Assembly (NCBI GenBank): GCA_965178585.1
Contig: OZ238267.1
Coordinates: forward strand, 930,001-994,000
DNA: 64,000 nucleotides
Origin: Marifrigoribacter sp965178585
Lineage (GTDB): Bacteria; Bacteroidota; Bacteroidia; Flavobacteriales; Flavobacteriaceae
Reading direction: 5' to 3'
Positions within the stretch are counted from its first letter, which is position 1. The number at the start of each line of letters is the position of its first letter. Both the position numbers and the translations under genes were made by a program. The notes under the pieces were generated by a model that was not told where the DNA came from, did not search any database, and saw only the letters and a list, made by a program, of their open reading frames with translations. Below, piece by piece: positions 51,297 through 60,914 of the stretch.

Positions 51297-52418
51297 ATGA
51301 TGAGCCACAAAACGGATCAACATTTTAAAGTTTGTTTAGTTACTATATCTTTATCAAAAGGTGGAGCTGAGCGATCCTGTGCTATGTTATCTCAAATGTT
51401 ATTTGATAAAGGTCATGAAGTGCATATAATAACTTTAAATAATAGCATTGATTTTGATTTTAAAGGGACCTTGTTTAATTTAGGTTTATTAAAAAAAAAC
51501 AACGATAATTTATGGCTACGATTGGCTAGATTTAAAAAGCTAAGAAAGTATTTATTAGATAATTCATTTGATGTTATAATAGACCATAGGCCAAAAATAT
51601 TTTTTAATACAGAATGGTATTATGATAGATATGTTTATAGAGGTTTTAAAAGAGTTTATGTCGCCCATACTTCAAAAGCTCGTAAAGTCTTAACAAATAA
51701 GCCTATTAATTATGTAGAGATTTTGAATAAAAATCTGGTAAATGTTTCAGTTTCCAAGTATATTCAAAAAGAAATTTTTAAAGTCAATGGTGTTAAGAAG
51801 AGTTTGACAATATATAATGCATATGATCCATTATGGTGTCAAAATATGGATTATAAATTGCCTACAATTTTAGAAAATAAAGAATATATACTTTCTTATG
51901 GAAGAATAGATGACGATGTAAAAGATTTTAAATTTTTAATAGAGTCATTTATTCATTCTAATAGTTGGAAAAACAATAAATACCTTGTAATTATGGGTAA
52001 TGGCAAGGATAAGGAAGAATTAATGGATCTATCGAAATCTACACCAGGCTCTAATCAAATTATATTTTTACCATTTACAAAAGATCCATTTTCAATAATT
52101 AAGCATTCAAAATTTGTTACGATTACAAGCAGATACGAAGGGTTTCCAATGATATTAGCAGAATCATTATCATTAGGTACTCCAGTGGTCTCATTAGATA
52201 TTATATCTGGACCCTCAGAAATAATAATAGATAAGTTTAATGGATTATTAATTGATAAAAGAGAAGTATCTTTATTTTCAGAAGGTATTACTTCTATGTT
52301 TAACAATACAGAATTATATAATGGATGTAAGCATAATGCTAAATCATCTGTCGAGGGATTTTCAATGAAGAAGATTTCAGAAAAATGGAATAAATTATTG
52401 CAAGATGAATTACACTAA
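51297..52418 (+). CDS. Glycosyltransferase, GT4 family
   Basis: 373 residues, GT-B fold. The N-terminus ISLSKGGAERSCAMLSQM has the glycine-rich loop seen in this family. The C-terminal domain has YILSYGRIDDDVKDF, ITSRYEGFPMILAESLSLGTPVV with the E-x7-E motif that binds the donor, and GPSEIIID. The enzyme likely adds a sugar to a lipid-linked precursor in the cytosol. The gene overlaps the FdtA-like gene by 14 nt. Confidence 0.92.
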   Translation: MMSHKTDQHFKVCLVTISLSKGGAERSCAMLSQMLFDKGHEVHIITLNNSIDFDFKGTLFNLGLLKKNNDNLWLRLARFKKLRKYLLDNSFDVIIDHRPKIFFNTEWYYDRYVYRGFKRVYVAHTSKARKVLTNKPINYVEILNKNLVNVSVSKYIQKEIFKVNGVKKSLTIYNAYDPLWCQNMDYKLPTILENKEYILSYGRIDDDVKDFKFLIESFIHSNSWKNNKYLVIMGNGKDKEELMDLSKSTPGSNQIIFLPFTKDPFSIIKHSKFVTITSRYEGFPMILAESLSLGTPVVSLDIISGPSEIIIDKFNGLLIDKREVSLFSEGITSMFNNTELYNGCKHNAKSSVEGFSMKKISEKWNKLLQDELH

Positions 52419-52827
52419 TATTGACAATATTGATTTAATAAATATTTTAAAAATTACTGATCCAGAAGGTAGAGGAAACTTATCAGTTATTGAAAAAGAT
52501 TTCCTTCCGTATGAAATAAAAAGAGTTTATTATTTATACGATGTCCCAAGTGATTCTTTTCGTGGAGGACATGCCCATAAAGAACAATTGGAGTTTTTAA
52601 TTGCTTTAAGTGGAAGTTTTGATGTAACATTAGATAATGGCAAAGTAAAAAAGAAAGTAACATTGAATAAGCCAAATAAAGGTTTGTTAATTCCTACAGG
52701 AGTATGGCGTGAATTAGAGAATTTTTCATCTGGTGCTATTTGCTTAGTACTTTCTTCTGGTGAGTTTTTAGAAGAAGATTATATAAGAGAGTATGAAAAT
52801 TTTATAAATGAAATAAATTCTAACTGA
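52405..52827 (+). CDS. dTDP-4-keto-6-deoxyglucose 3,4-ketoisomerase, FdtA-like cupin
   Basis: 140 residues with the FdtA/WxcM-type cupin pattern: DPEGRGNLSVIEKDFLPYEIKRVYYLYDVP, RGGHAHKEQLEFLIAL with the active-site His, and PTGVWRELENFSSGAICLVL. It converts dTDP-4-keto-6-deoxyglucose to the 3-keto sugar that the FdtB-like aminotransferase (45484) would use. The two are separated by five genes. The dTDP-glucose enzymes RmlA and RmlB are not in the window. Confidence 0.88.
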   Translation: MNYTNIDNIDLINILKITDPEGRGNLSVIEKDFLPYEIKRVYYLYDVPSDSFRGGHAHKEQLEFLIALSGSFDVTLDNGKVKKKVTLNKPNKGLLIPTGVWRELENFSSGAICLVLSSGEFLEEDYIREYENFINEINSN

Positions 52828-53746
52828 AAGCAGAAACTTTAAACCAATTTTTTAAAAACTCTTGTGTTTTTTTAAGAATCTTCAACGTTTGTCTATTGCA
52901 TTTAAGTAGAAAAAGTTGCTTTTTGTTGAGATTGTTTTCATCAATTTTTAATTTAAGCTTCTTGAAATTTTCATGATCCCCCCAAATTTTAGATTGTAAT
53001 GCTAATGAATATCTATTGAGATCTAGAAATGTTTTTAAATCGGTATTATCTTTTTCAAATATTTCATAGGGAGTAAGGTCTATTTTTTGACTTATAGAGT
53101 TTGTTGATCTAAATAAACTATTTGGAATAAAATTGTATTTAGAGCAAATTCTAGTACTAAAGGCAACATTCTTCTCTAATCCTATTCGAATCCATAAATC
53201 TGTATCTTGACCACTTTTAATATTAGGATTAAATCCCCCAAGTTTAATTAAAAAATCTTTTTTAATCACGACACTAGAAGAATGAATAATTGAATCTAGT
53301 TTGCTAGATTTAAAATAATTTAATAGCCCAGATTCTCCTTTTTTTAATTGAATAGAATAGTTTCTAGGAAAGTTATTATTATTTCTGATTATTTCTTGTG
53401 CTGTAGAAAAAACAACTTCATTCGAGTATTTATTTATCAATAAATTTTGCTCTTCCAAATAATAGGGATACCAAATGTCATCTGCATCTAAAAGAGCAAT
53501 ATAATCTCCCTTAGCTTTTTTTATAACAAAATTTCTTCCAGCACCAGCACCTTGGTTCTTTTCTGAATAATATCGAATTCTAGAATCTTTAAAAGAAAGT
53601 ATTTCTGATTCACTATTATCTGTTGAACCATCATTAAGTATCACAATTTCAAAATCTTCAAAAGTTTGACTTAATACACTGTGTAATGTATTAGAAATGT
53701 GTTTTTCTTTATTAAAAACAGATATGACAACCGAAAATCTAAGCAT
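52820..53746 (-). CDS. Glycosyltransferase family 2
   Basis: 308 residues with an N-terminal GT2 domain: FSVVISVFNKEKHISNTLHS, IVILNDGSTDNSE (nucleotide binding), GAGAGRNFVIKKAKGDYIALLDADDIWYP (DxD region) and GQDTDLWIRIG. The C-terminal ~90 residues are helical and variable, perhaps for acceptor binding. It overlaps its upstream GT2 neighbour by 8 nt and the convergent FdtA-like gene by 8 nt. Confidence 0.92.
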   Translation of the reverse strand: MLRFSVVISVFNKEKHISNTLHSVLSQTFEDFEIVILNDGSTDNSESEILSFKDSRIRYYSEKNQGAGAGRNFVIKKAKGDYIALLDADDIWYPYYLEEQNLLINKYSNEVVFSTAQEIIRNNNNFPRNYSIQLKKGESGLLNYFKSSKLDSIIHSSSVVIKKDFLIKLGGFNPNIKSGQDTDLWIRIGLEKNVAFSTRICSKYNFIPNSLFRSTNSISQKIDLTPYEIFEKDNTDLKTFLDLNRYSLALQSKIWGDHENFKKLKLKIDENNLNKKQLFLLKCNRQTLKILKKTQEFLKNWFKVSAFS

Positions 53747-54635
53747 CTGCTTGGCTTTTTAATTCAACATAATATTGAAGTCTATATAAATCAAATAAAA
53801 GCATAGATGGCTTTTTTGATAAAAAATTGTATTTGATAGGTTCTTTAAAAATCTTAAAAACCAAGTTAAATAAACCCGCTAATCTCCATTTATTTAGTAA
53901 AAGATAACTTTTTTGTAAAGGTCTTAAATCACTATCTATTTGATTGTTTTTTTCAAGTAAAAAAGTTGTTTTTACTGCCACTAAAGATTTATTTAAAAAA
54001 GTAATATTGTTTTCTAAACCTAGATGATAAACAGGATTGTCAATATGCTTTACTTTAATTTTATTTTTTAATAGATTTCCAGAAAATAAAATGTCTAATC
54101 CGTAAGTATTTATATTTGATGTATTATTTTTAATAAATACCTCCTTATTTATTAGTAAATTTTGTGATATAATAAAATAAGGTTCTTTTAATCTAGATGC
54201 TACACTTTTAGTTTCTCTTTCTTGACCGTATTTCCAACGTAAAAGTTGATCAGGTTTAGGCTTTTCATTTATATAGCAAACACCACCATATATTACTTCA
54301 CAATCTCTGTTGTTGTTTAGTTCAAAACGGCTAATAAAATCATTGTATTTAGGTAATACGTCCGCATCTAAAAATAAAAGCAAAGAGTATTTTGCTTTGC
54401 TAGCTAAAAGGTTTCTAGATGCTGTTCTTCCTAAATTTTTATCATTGGCAATAAAGGTGCAATACTTTTTTTGTTTAATATTTATTTTGTTATTATTTGC
54501 AATTTCTTGATTAGTTGAACAATCATCAATAACAATTATTTCAAAAAGTATTGATGCGCTCAATGCTTGTTCATGAACTTTGTTTACTAGTTCTACTACA
54601 TTATAGTTATATGTTGGTATTAATATAGAAAGCAT
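53739..54635 (-). CDS. Glycosyltransferase family 2
   Basis: 298 residues. GT2 motifs: LSILIPTYNYNVVELVN, IIVIDDCSTNQEIAN, NLGRTASRNLLASKAKYSLLLFLDADVLP (DxD) and a later stretch YGLDILFSGNLL. It is less conserved than its neighbour (YNYN in place of the usual YN.E), but all donor-binding elements are there. It is the first gene of a minus-strand pair. The locus as a whole lacks an obvious Wzy polymerase. Confidence 0.9.
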   Translation of the reverse strand: MLSILIPTYNYNVVELVNKVHEQALSASILFEIIVIDDCSTNQEIANNNKINIKQKKYCTFIANDKNLGRTASRNLLASKAKYSLLLFLDADVLPKYNDFISRFELNNNRDCEVIYGGVCYINEKPKPDQLLRWKYGQERETKSVASRLKEPYFIISQNLLINKEVFIKNNTSNINTYGLDILFSGNLLKNKIKVKHIDNPVYHLGLENNITFLNKSLVAVKTTFLLEKNNQIDSDLRPLQKSYLLLNKWRLAGLFNLVFKIFKEPIKYNFLSKKPSMLLFDLYRLQYYVELKSQADA

Positions 54636-54720
54636 ATTTCCTTGGCTAATTTACAATTTATAATATAGCGATGACATCCAGAATTGAAAAATAACTATCT
54701 TAGAGAAAATATTTTTCAGT

Positions 54721-56379
54721 ATGAAAATGAATAAAACTATATTTCTTTTTTTTATCTTTTTTGGAATTACAGCCAATTTATTTTCACAAAATGAAAGTTG
54801 GTTTTATATAAGAGCGAAATCGGAAAATTTTAATCCTGATTTTGATAGAATCGATGGGAAATTATTTTATAAAGGAGATAACTTTAAATTAAAAAGAATA
54901 TTTTATTCCTATGATATTTTTGAATTTAAAAAAACATTTAAAAACGCGAATAAATCAAGTTTAAAGAAGACGTTTTTTGTTGTTTCCAATGATGAAAAAT
55001 TACTTGAAGATTTACTATTAAATGCCTCAAACCTATTTGATTTTGGTGAGTTGATACAAGAAGAAGATAAAAAAATATTTGAGCCCAATGATTATGGGTT
55101 AACAAGTACGATTGCAGAAAATAAAGGATTAGAAGTTAATTTAGATTACTTAGATTTTGTTGGAGCACCAGAGGCGTGGTATTATACTACGGGCTCAAAA
55201 GATATGATTATTGGTTTGTCTGATGGTAAAGTAGAAATAACAGATAAAGATTTTTCAGATAAAACTACTGTAATAAAAGAATCAAGCACATCAAAAGGTC
55301 ATGGATCCGGAGTTGCTTCTATAGCAGCTGGACAAGGAGACAATGGTTATGGTGTTCCTGGTTTATGCTATGATTGTAGTATTTACGCTACTAATTATTA
55401 TGATTTTGAAAAATTAGAACAACTTTTAGAGCTATCTGAAAAAGGTGTTAAGATTATAAATTGTAGTTGGGCGATAACTAGAAACTATCAAACTGCTCAA
55501 GATGCCATTGATGAAATGTTTGAGAATGGAACTATTATTGTTTCTGCTTCTGGAAACCAAGATTGGCATAAAAGTAAAGGAAAAGTTCTGTACTATCCTT
55601 CTTCTTATAAAAACGTTATTTCTGTTTCTTCCGTTATGCATAGATATGAAACAGTTGAAGAAAATACAATGATAAGTGCTAAGGGAAACCCATATGCAGC
55701 AAATATTAGAAATTATGTAGGTAGAACTATAGGGTTTAAAGATAATGATGTATCAAAAAAACATCATATTTGGCCAGTATCTATTACTACTTTAAATACT
55801 GAAGTTGATATACTAGCTCCATCGGTAGACCTTTTTAGATATTCTGCTTTTGCTCTAGATGGAGAAGAAAAATATACTTTGGAAGCAACTTCATCAACAG
55901 CTCCCTTTGTAACAGGAACTATAGGATTAATGCTTTCATTAAATCCTTGTTTACCTATTGATGAAGTTGAAACCATATTAAAATTCACTGCTACTAATAT
56001 AGATGATATAGAAGCTAACAAACCTTATAGAGGGCATTATGGTGCAGGTTCTTTACATACAGGACGTGCAGTTAAAATGGTTTATGATTTATATACGGAT
56101 ACTGAAATAGCAATTATTGAAAATCAAAATTTTTCTAGATGGAATTTTATTTTAACTTCATTTTCCAATAAAACTTTAATTCAAAATCAGCAATTTACAG
56201 ATGATGCAGTTTTTGAACTTACTGCTAAGAATAATATTGTAATTGGAGAAAATACGATACTTAAACCAAATAAAAATGGATCGATACATCTTAAAATTGA
56301 TAAAACTTTAGAAAAAGAATGTGATTTGGTATTAAGAGAAGGGTTTCCGAATAATAAGTATTACCACCCTGAAAAGTAA
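54721..56379 (+). CDS. Secreted subtilisin-family (S8) serine protease
   Basis: 552 residues with a signal peptide (IFLFFIFFGITANLFSQ), a ~110-residue N-terminal propeptide-like part, and the S8 catalytic triad: Asp168 in IIGLSDGKVE, His194 in GHGSGVAS, and Ser391 in ATSSTAPFVTG, with the oxyanion Asn279 in SASGNQD. The nucleophile motif has Ala where Gly is usual (GTS). The C-terminal ~80 residues (VFELTAKNNIVIGENTIL...) resemble the coathanger-type repeats seen in Bacteroidota secreted proteins; no clear T9SS signal is visible. Confidence 0.92.
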   Translation: MKMNKTIFLFFIFFGITANLFSQNESWFYIRAKSENFNPDFDRIDGKLFYKGDNFKLKRIFYSYDIFEFKKTFKNANKSSLKKTFFVVSNDEKLLEDLLLNASNLFDFGELIQEEDKKIFEPNDYGLTSTIAENKGLEVNLDYLDFVGAPEAWYYTTGSKDMIIGLSDGKVEITDKDFSDKTTVIKESSTSKGHGSGVASIAAGQGDNGYGVPGLCYDCSIYATNYYDFEKLEQLLELSEKGVKIINCSWAITRNYQTAQDAIDEMFENGTIIVSASGNQDWHKSKGKVLYYPSSYKNVISVSSVMHRYETVEENTMISAKGNPYAANIRNYVGRTIGFKDNDVSKKHHIWPVSITTLNTEVDILAPSVDLFRYSAFALDGEEKYTLEATSSTAPFVTGTIGLMLSLNPCLPIDEVETILKFTATNIDDIEANKPYRGHYGAGSLHTGRAVKMVYDLYTDTEIAIIENQNFSRWNFILTSFSNKTLIQNQQFTDDAVFELTAKNNIVIGENTILKPNKNGSIHLKIDKTLEKECDLVLREGFPNNKYYHPEK

Positions 56380-56385
56380 TTCTAT

Positions 56386-57069
56386 TTAAACAGTTTTTTG
56401 AACTACCTCAAATAATTGACTGTTATCACATTTAAGTGTTTTAGAGGGATATTTTAATAATAACGCATAATCGTGAGTCGCCATTAATATGGTATTTCCT
56501 TGTTTATTTATTTCTTGAAGGACTTCCATTACTTCAACACTTGTTTGAGGATCAAGGTTTCCTGTGGGCTCATCTGCAAGGATTAACTCAGGACTATTTA
56601 ATAAAGCTCTAGCAATTGCAATTCGTTGTTGTTCCCCGCCAGATAATTGAAAAGGGAAGTTAGAAGCTTTATCTTTCATTCCAACTTTTTCTAGAACCTC
56701 ATCAATTCTAGTATCCATTTTCTTCTTGTCTTTCCATCCAGTTGCTGTAAGCACAAAAACTAAATTGTTGTGTACGGTCCTATCATTTAACAATTTAAAA
56801 TCTTGGAATACTACTCCTAGTTTTCTTCGTAGAAACGGGATATCTTTTTCTTTTAATGACGGTAAATCATAACCAACAATAGCTCCTTCACCCTTTGTTA
56901 AAGGTAAGTCGCCATAAAGTGTTTTCATAAAACTACTTTTTCCGGTTCCTGTTTTTCCAATTAAATAAACAAATTCACCTTTATCAATACTGATATTTAC
57001 ATCAGATAAAATTAAAGTATCTCTTTGAAATATAGATGCATTATTTAAATGTAAAACGGATTGGGACAT
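56386..57069 (-). CDS. ftsE: Cell-division ABC transporter ATPase FtsE
   Basis: 227 residues. Walker A GKTGTGKSS, the ABC signature LSGGEQQRIAIARAL, Walker B LILADEPTGNLD and the switch His in LMATHD are all intact. With FtsX it controls peptidoglycan hydrolases at the septum. ftsX is not adjacent. In Flavobacteriia this gene often lies next to a TPR-protein/barrel pair, as here. Confidence 0.9.
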   Translation of the reverse strand: MSQSVLHLNNASIFQRDTLILSDVNISIDKGEFVYLIGKTGTGKSSFMKTLYGDLPLTKGEGAIVGYDLPSLKEKDIPFLRRKLGVVFQDFKLLNDRTVHNNLVFVLTATGWKDKKKMDTRIDEVLEKVGMKDKASNFPFQLSGGEQQRIAIARALLNSPELILADEPTGNLDPQTSVEVMEVLQEINKQGNTILMATHDYALLLKYPSKTLKCDNSQLFEVVQKTV

Positions 57070-57110
57070 GGATACTTAATTTTATAAAGATTGAAATTTA
57101 TAATTAAAAC

Positions 57111-57566
57111 TTAATCGTTTCTTTTTACTTTTAGCAAATCGATTTCTTTTTGTTGCTGAATAGTAAATATTGTCAATTCTTCAATTTTCTCTAACAAAAG
57201 TAAGTTCATTTCTTTTAAGGATAAACCATTTTCTTCTATTTCTTGTGCTGAAGGAATTTTTGGTAAATGGTGATTAGCTTTTATAAAATTTTCAATTTCT
57301 TTTAATGTTAGAAATTCATACCCTGGATTTAAATCTGAAAAAGAGTTGAAATATTTTTCAAAAACAAAATCGGGTGCTACTGCACCATTTAAATCAACAA
57401 TTACTTCTTGTGTATGTATTTTCCCCTTTACAGTTAGAAGCTCATCCGGAGTATTAGTTCCAATACCAATTTTATTGTCTTTGTTATATATGTTTTTTAA
57501 TTGATTCCTTTGAGCTGATACAGTTATCGAAAGCATTAAAAAGCAAAAAATGAATATTTTTTTCAT
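57111..57566 (-). CDS. Secreted S74/tail-fibre-like small protein
   Basis: 151 residues. A signal peptide (IFIFCFLMLSITVSAQ) is followed by NKIGIGTNTPDELLTVKGKIHTQEVIVD, the start common to Bacteroidota proteins annotated as tail-fibre or cell-wall-anchor domain proteins. A C-terminal helix (IKANHHLPKIPSAQEIEENGLSLKEMNLLLLEKIEELT) makes a coiled coil. The chaperone-type S74 peptidase is not complete. No phage genes are near, so it is a cell-envelope protein. The role is unknown. It lies 41 nt upstream of ftsE on the same strand. Confidence 0.78.
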   Translation of the reverse strand: MKKIFIFCFLMLSITVSAQRNQLKNIYNKDNKIGIGTNTPDELLTVKGKIHTQEVIVDLNGAVAPDFVFEKYFNSFSDLNPGYEFLTLKEIENFIKANHHLPKIPSAQEIEENGLSLKEMNLLLLEKIEELTIFTIQQQKEIDLLKVKRND

Positions 57567-57841
57567 AGTAATTTATTTTAAAAAAAGTTTCTGCTTTAAA
57601 AATAAGTATTTTATTTTAGAACATGGCTTTAGTAAAACTTTAAGATACTAATAACATACTTATCCCAATTTTGTTCCGTTATCAATTAAGTTGAAGGTTT
57701 TTTATTTCTAAAAGGATTAACATAAGTGGACGAATATTTCTATCTTAATAAGTAGTGAATAATTTATTGTTAATCCTTTTTTTATTAAGCTTCATCAAGG
57801 GTTATAATAATATCTTTATGCTTCAAAAAAACAAACTATTA

Positions 57842-60800
57842 ATGTTTCAAAAAAAATTAGTTTTCCTATTATTTTTACTGTTAACAGTAGGTGCTTATTC
57901 ACAACAAACAGCAGTAAATACCAATAAATTAGTTGATTTTCATCGAGCTTATAATTTATTTAATGATCATCAATATTTAGCAGCTCAATCTTTATTTTTA
58001 GATGTGATTAATAAATCAAATGATGAAAACGTAAAAAGTAATTGCTCCTATTATATTGCGATGAGTGCTATTAAGCTGAATCAACAAAATGCAGACCATT
58101 TAATGGAGAATTTTGTTGAAGAATATCCAACTAGCATTAAACGAAACAGCGCTTATATAAATGTAGCAGATTATTATTTTAAGAATGGTAAATTTTCACA
58201 TGCTAGAAAATGGTATGATAAAGTTGATGAATTCAGCTTAAACGCTAACGAAAAAGAACAATATTACTTTAATAATGGTTATGCATTTTTTAAAAATAAA
58301 CAAAATGTAGAAGCAAAAAAGTACTTTAATAGATTAACTACTTCAGAAAAATATGGCTCACAAGCAAAATACTATTTGGGTTATATCGCCTATGGAGATG
58401 ATGATTATGAAGAAGCTAATGAATTATTTGAAGATGTAAAAGACGAAGAACGCTATTCTAAAGATATGTCATATTACCAAGCAGATATGAACTTTAAGCT
58501 TGGAAAGTTTCAAAAAGCTATTGACTTAGGTTTGGAACAATATGAACGATCTAGCCCAAAAGAAAAAAGTGAATTATCCAAAATAATAGGAGAGAGCTAC
58601 TTTAATTTAGAAAACTATAAGGAAGCTGTTTCTTTTTTAAAAGAATACAAAGGGAAAAAGGGGAAGTGGACTAATACCGATTATTATCAACTAGGTTATG
58701 CATATTATAAGCAAAATGATTATCAACTGGCTATTAATGAATTTAATAAAATCATTGATGGTAAAAATGCAGTAGCACAAAATGCTTTTTATCATTTGGC
58801 AGATTCTTACTTAAAATTAGACCAAAAACAACAAGCTTTAAACGCATTTAAAAGTGCTTCTGAAATGGATTTTAGTTCAGAGATAACAGAAGATGCTTGG
58901 CTTAATTATGCAAAATTGAGTTATCAAATTGGGAATAGCTATCAAAGTGTTCCAGAAGTATTAATGTCATTTATTGAGGCCTATCCTAAAAATGAAAATA
59001 ATACAGAAATTAAAGATTTATTGATAGACTCTTATATAACTTCTAAAAACTATCAAGCTGCTTTAGAGTTGTTGGAAAACAACAAATCATTTCAAAACAA
59101 ATTAGCGTTTCAAAAAGTAACGTTTTTTAGAGGATTGGAACTTTATTCTGAAGGTAAATACCAAGAAGCAATATCTATTTTTTTTAAATCTTTATCTGAA
59201 CCAAGAGATGCAAATTTCACAGCTAGAGCAACTTTTTGGAAAGCAGAATGTGATTATCAACTTTCAAAATTTAAAGAATCTTTAATAGGGTATAAGCAGT
59301 TTTTACAATTACCAAATTCAAATGAGACGCCAGAAATTGATAATAGTGACTATAATTTAGGGTACAATTATTTTAAATTAAAGAATTATCCTGAAGCGAT
59401 TAATCATTTTAATAAGTACGTTTCAAAAAACAATATAAATGCTTCACAAAAGAAGGATGCTTATGTTCGACTAGGTGATAGTTATTTTGTGACTAGTGAA
59501 TATTGGCCAGCCATGGAAAACTATAATCTTGCTATAGAAGCGGGTACTTTGGATCAAGATTATGCCAATTTTCAGAAGGCAATAAGTTATGGTTTTGTAA
59601 ATAGAGTACCTCAAAAAATTGAAGGCTTAAAAGATTTTTCAAGTAAATTTCCTAAATCGATGTATCGTGATGATGCTTTATATGAACTTGGAAATACCTA
59701 TATCTCCCAAGAGAATTATAGTGATGCAATGGTAAGCTATAATAAGTTAATTCGGGATTTGCCTAATAGTAGCTATGTTTCTAAAGCATTACTTAAAAAA
59801 GCATTAATATTAGAAAATACTGGTAAAAGTAATGAAGCTTTAACCATTTTTAAAAGAGTAGCAAACGATTTTCCTTCTTCGGAAGAAGCAGTTCAAGCCG
59901 TTACTTCTGCAAAAATTATTTATATAGATCAAGGTCGTGTAAATGACTATGCAACTTGGGTAAGTAAATTGGATTTTGTAGATATTGAAAACTCCGAAAT
60001 AGATGATGCTACCTTCCAAGCTGCAGAGCAACCCTATCTTGAAAATAAATCAAGTTTGGCAATTTCTCGTTTTGAAGATTATTTATCTCAATTTCCTAAT
60101 GGAAAACATTCGTTAAAAACGCATTTTTATTTAGCTCAAATGTATTTTTCAAATGAAGATAAAGAGAACGCAATAAAACACTATCAGTATGTTGTAGATA
60201 AAGATCGTAATGAATTTACAGAACAGGCTTTGGCTAGGATTTCACAATTGTATTTAGAGAAAAAAGATTACAAAACTTCACTACCTTATTTATTACGACT
60301 AGAAACGGATGCAGATTTCCCGCAAAACATAATTTTTGCTCAGTCCAATGCTATGAAAGCTAGTTTTGAACTTGAAAAATATCATGAAGCAGTTGTTTTT
60401 GCAGATAAAGTGATTCAAAATGAAAAAATTGAAAACAATGTAAAAAGTGATGCTCAAATTATTATCGCTCGATCAGCAATGAAAACGGGTGATGAAAACA
60501 AAGCAAAAAATGCTTATAGAGAAGTTGCTAAAATAGCTACTGGTAGATTAGCAGCTGAAGCATTGTATTATGATGCTTATTTTCAAAATAAAGAGGAACA
60601 ATATGAAGCTTCAAATGAAAGTATTCAAATCCTTGCAAAAGAACATGCAGGATTTAAATATTTTGGAGCCAAAGGACTGATTTTAATGGCTAAGAATTTT
60701 AATAAGTTGGAAGATGCTTTTCAAGCTACTTATATATTGGAAAGTGTAATTAAAAACTTTAATGATTATCCAGATGTTATTGATGAGGCTAAAGCTGAAT

Positions 60801-60865
60801 TATCAATTATTAAAACAGAACAAGCTAAAACCAATGACTCTATCGAAATAGAGGAAGAGAACTAA
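57842..60865 (+). CDS. Large periplasmic TPR-repeat protein
   Basis: About 1007 residues of tetratricopeptide-like repeats (for example YFKNGKFSHARKWYDKVDEF; YKQNDYQLAINEFNKIIDG; YISQENYSDAMVSYNKLI), with a signal peptide ending TVGAYSQ. The start is taken at ATG 57842 (MFQKKLVFLLFLLL), which gives the cleanest signal; earlier in-frame starts at 57755 and 57818 are possible. It probably scaffolds an envelope complex. It precedes the barrel gene by under 50 nt, a pairing often seen in Flavobacteriia. Confidence 0.9.
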   Translation: MFQKKLVFLLFLLLTVGAYSQQTAVNTNKLVDFHRAYNLFNDHQYLAAQSLFLDVINKSNDENVKSNCSYYIAMSAIKLNQQNADHLMENFVEEYPTSIKRNSAYINVADYYFKNGKFSHARKWYDKVDEFSLNANEKEQYYFNNGYAFFKNKQNVEAKKYFNRLTTSEKYGSQAKYYLGYIAYGDDDYEEANELFEDVKDEERYSKDMSYYQADMNFKLGKFQKAIDLGLEQYERSSPKEKSELSKIIGESYFNLENYKEAVSFLKEYKGKKGKWTNTDYYQLGYAYYKQNDYQLAINEFNKIIDGKNAVAQNAFYHLADSYLKLDQKQQALNAFKSASEMDFSSEITEDAWLNYAKLSYQIGNSYQSVPEVLMSFIEAYPKNENNTEIKDLLIDSYITSKNYQAALELLENNKSFQNKLAFQKVTFFRGLELYSEGKYQEAISIFFKSLSEPRDANFTARATFWKAECDYQLSKFKESLIGYKQFLQLPNSNETPEIDNSDYNLGYNYFKLKNYPEAINHFNKYVSKNNINASQKKDAYVRLGDSYFVTSEYWPAMENYNLAIEAGTLDQDYANFQKAISYGFVNRVPQKIEGLKDFSSKFPKSMYRDDALYELGNTYISQENYSDAMVSYNKLIRDLPNSSYVSKALLKKALILENTGKSNEALTIFKRVANDFPSSEEAVQAVTSAKIIYIDQGRVNDYATWVSKLDFVDIENSEIDDATFQAAEQPYLENKSSLAISRFEDYLSQFPNGKHSLKTHFYLAQMYFSNEDKENAIKHYQYVVDKDRNEFTEQALARISQLYLEKKDYKTSLPYLLRLETDADFPQNIIFAQSNAMKASFELEKYHEAVVFADKVIQNEKIENNVKSDAQIIIARSAMKTGDENKAKNAYREVAKIATGRLAAEALYYDAYFQNKEEQYEASNESIQILAKEHAGFKYFGAKGLILMAKNFNKLEDAFQATYILESVIKNFNDYPDVIDEAKAELSIIKTEQAKTNDSIEIEEEN

Positions 60866-60914
60866 ATTTAATTAAAGGAAATTTTATTTCAAATTGAAAA
60901 ATCAAATCGATTCT

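Noticed and set aside
57111..57566. Possible prophage remnant (tail-fibre-like protein)
   Set aside because: Only the generic Bacteroidota tail-fibre-like start is shared; there is a signal peptide and no other phage gene nearby.
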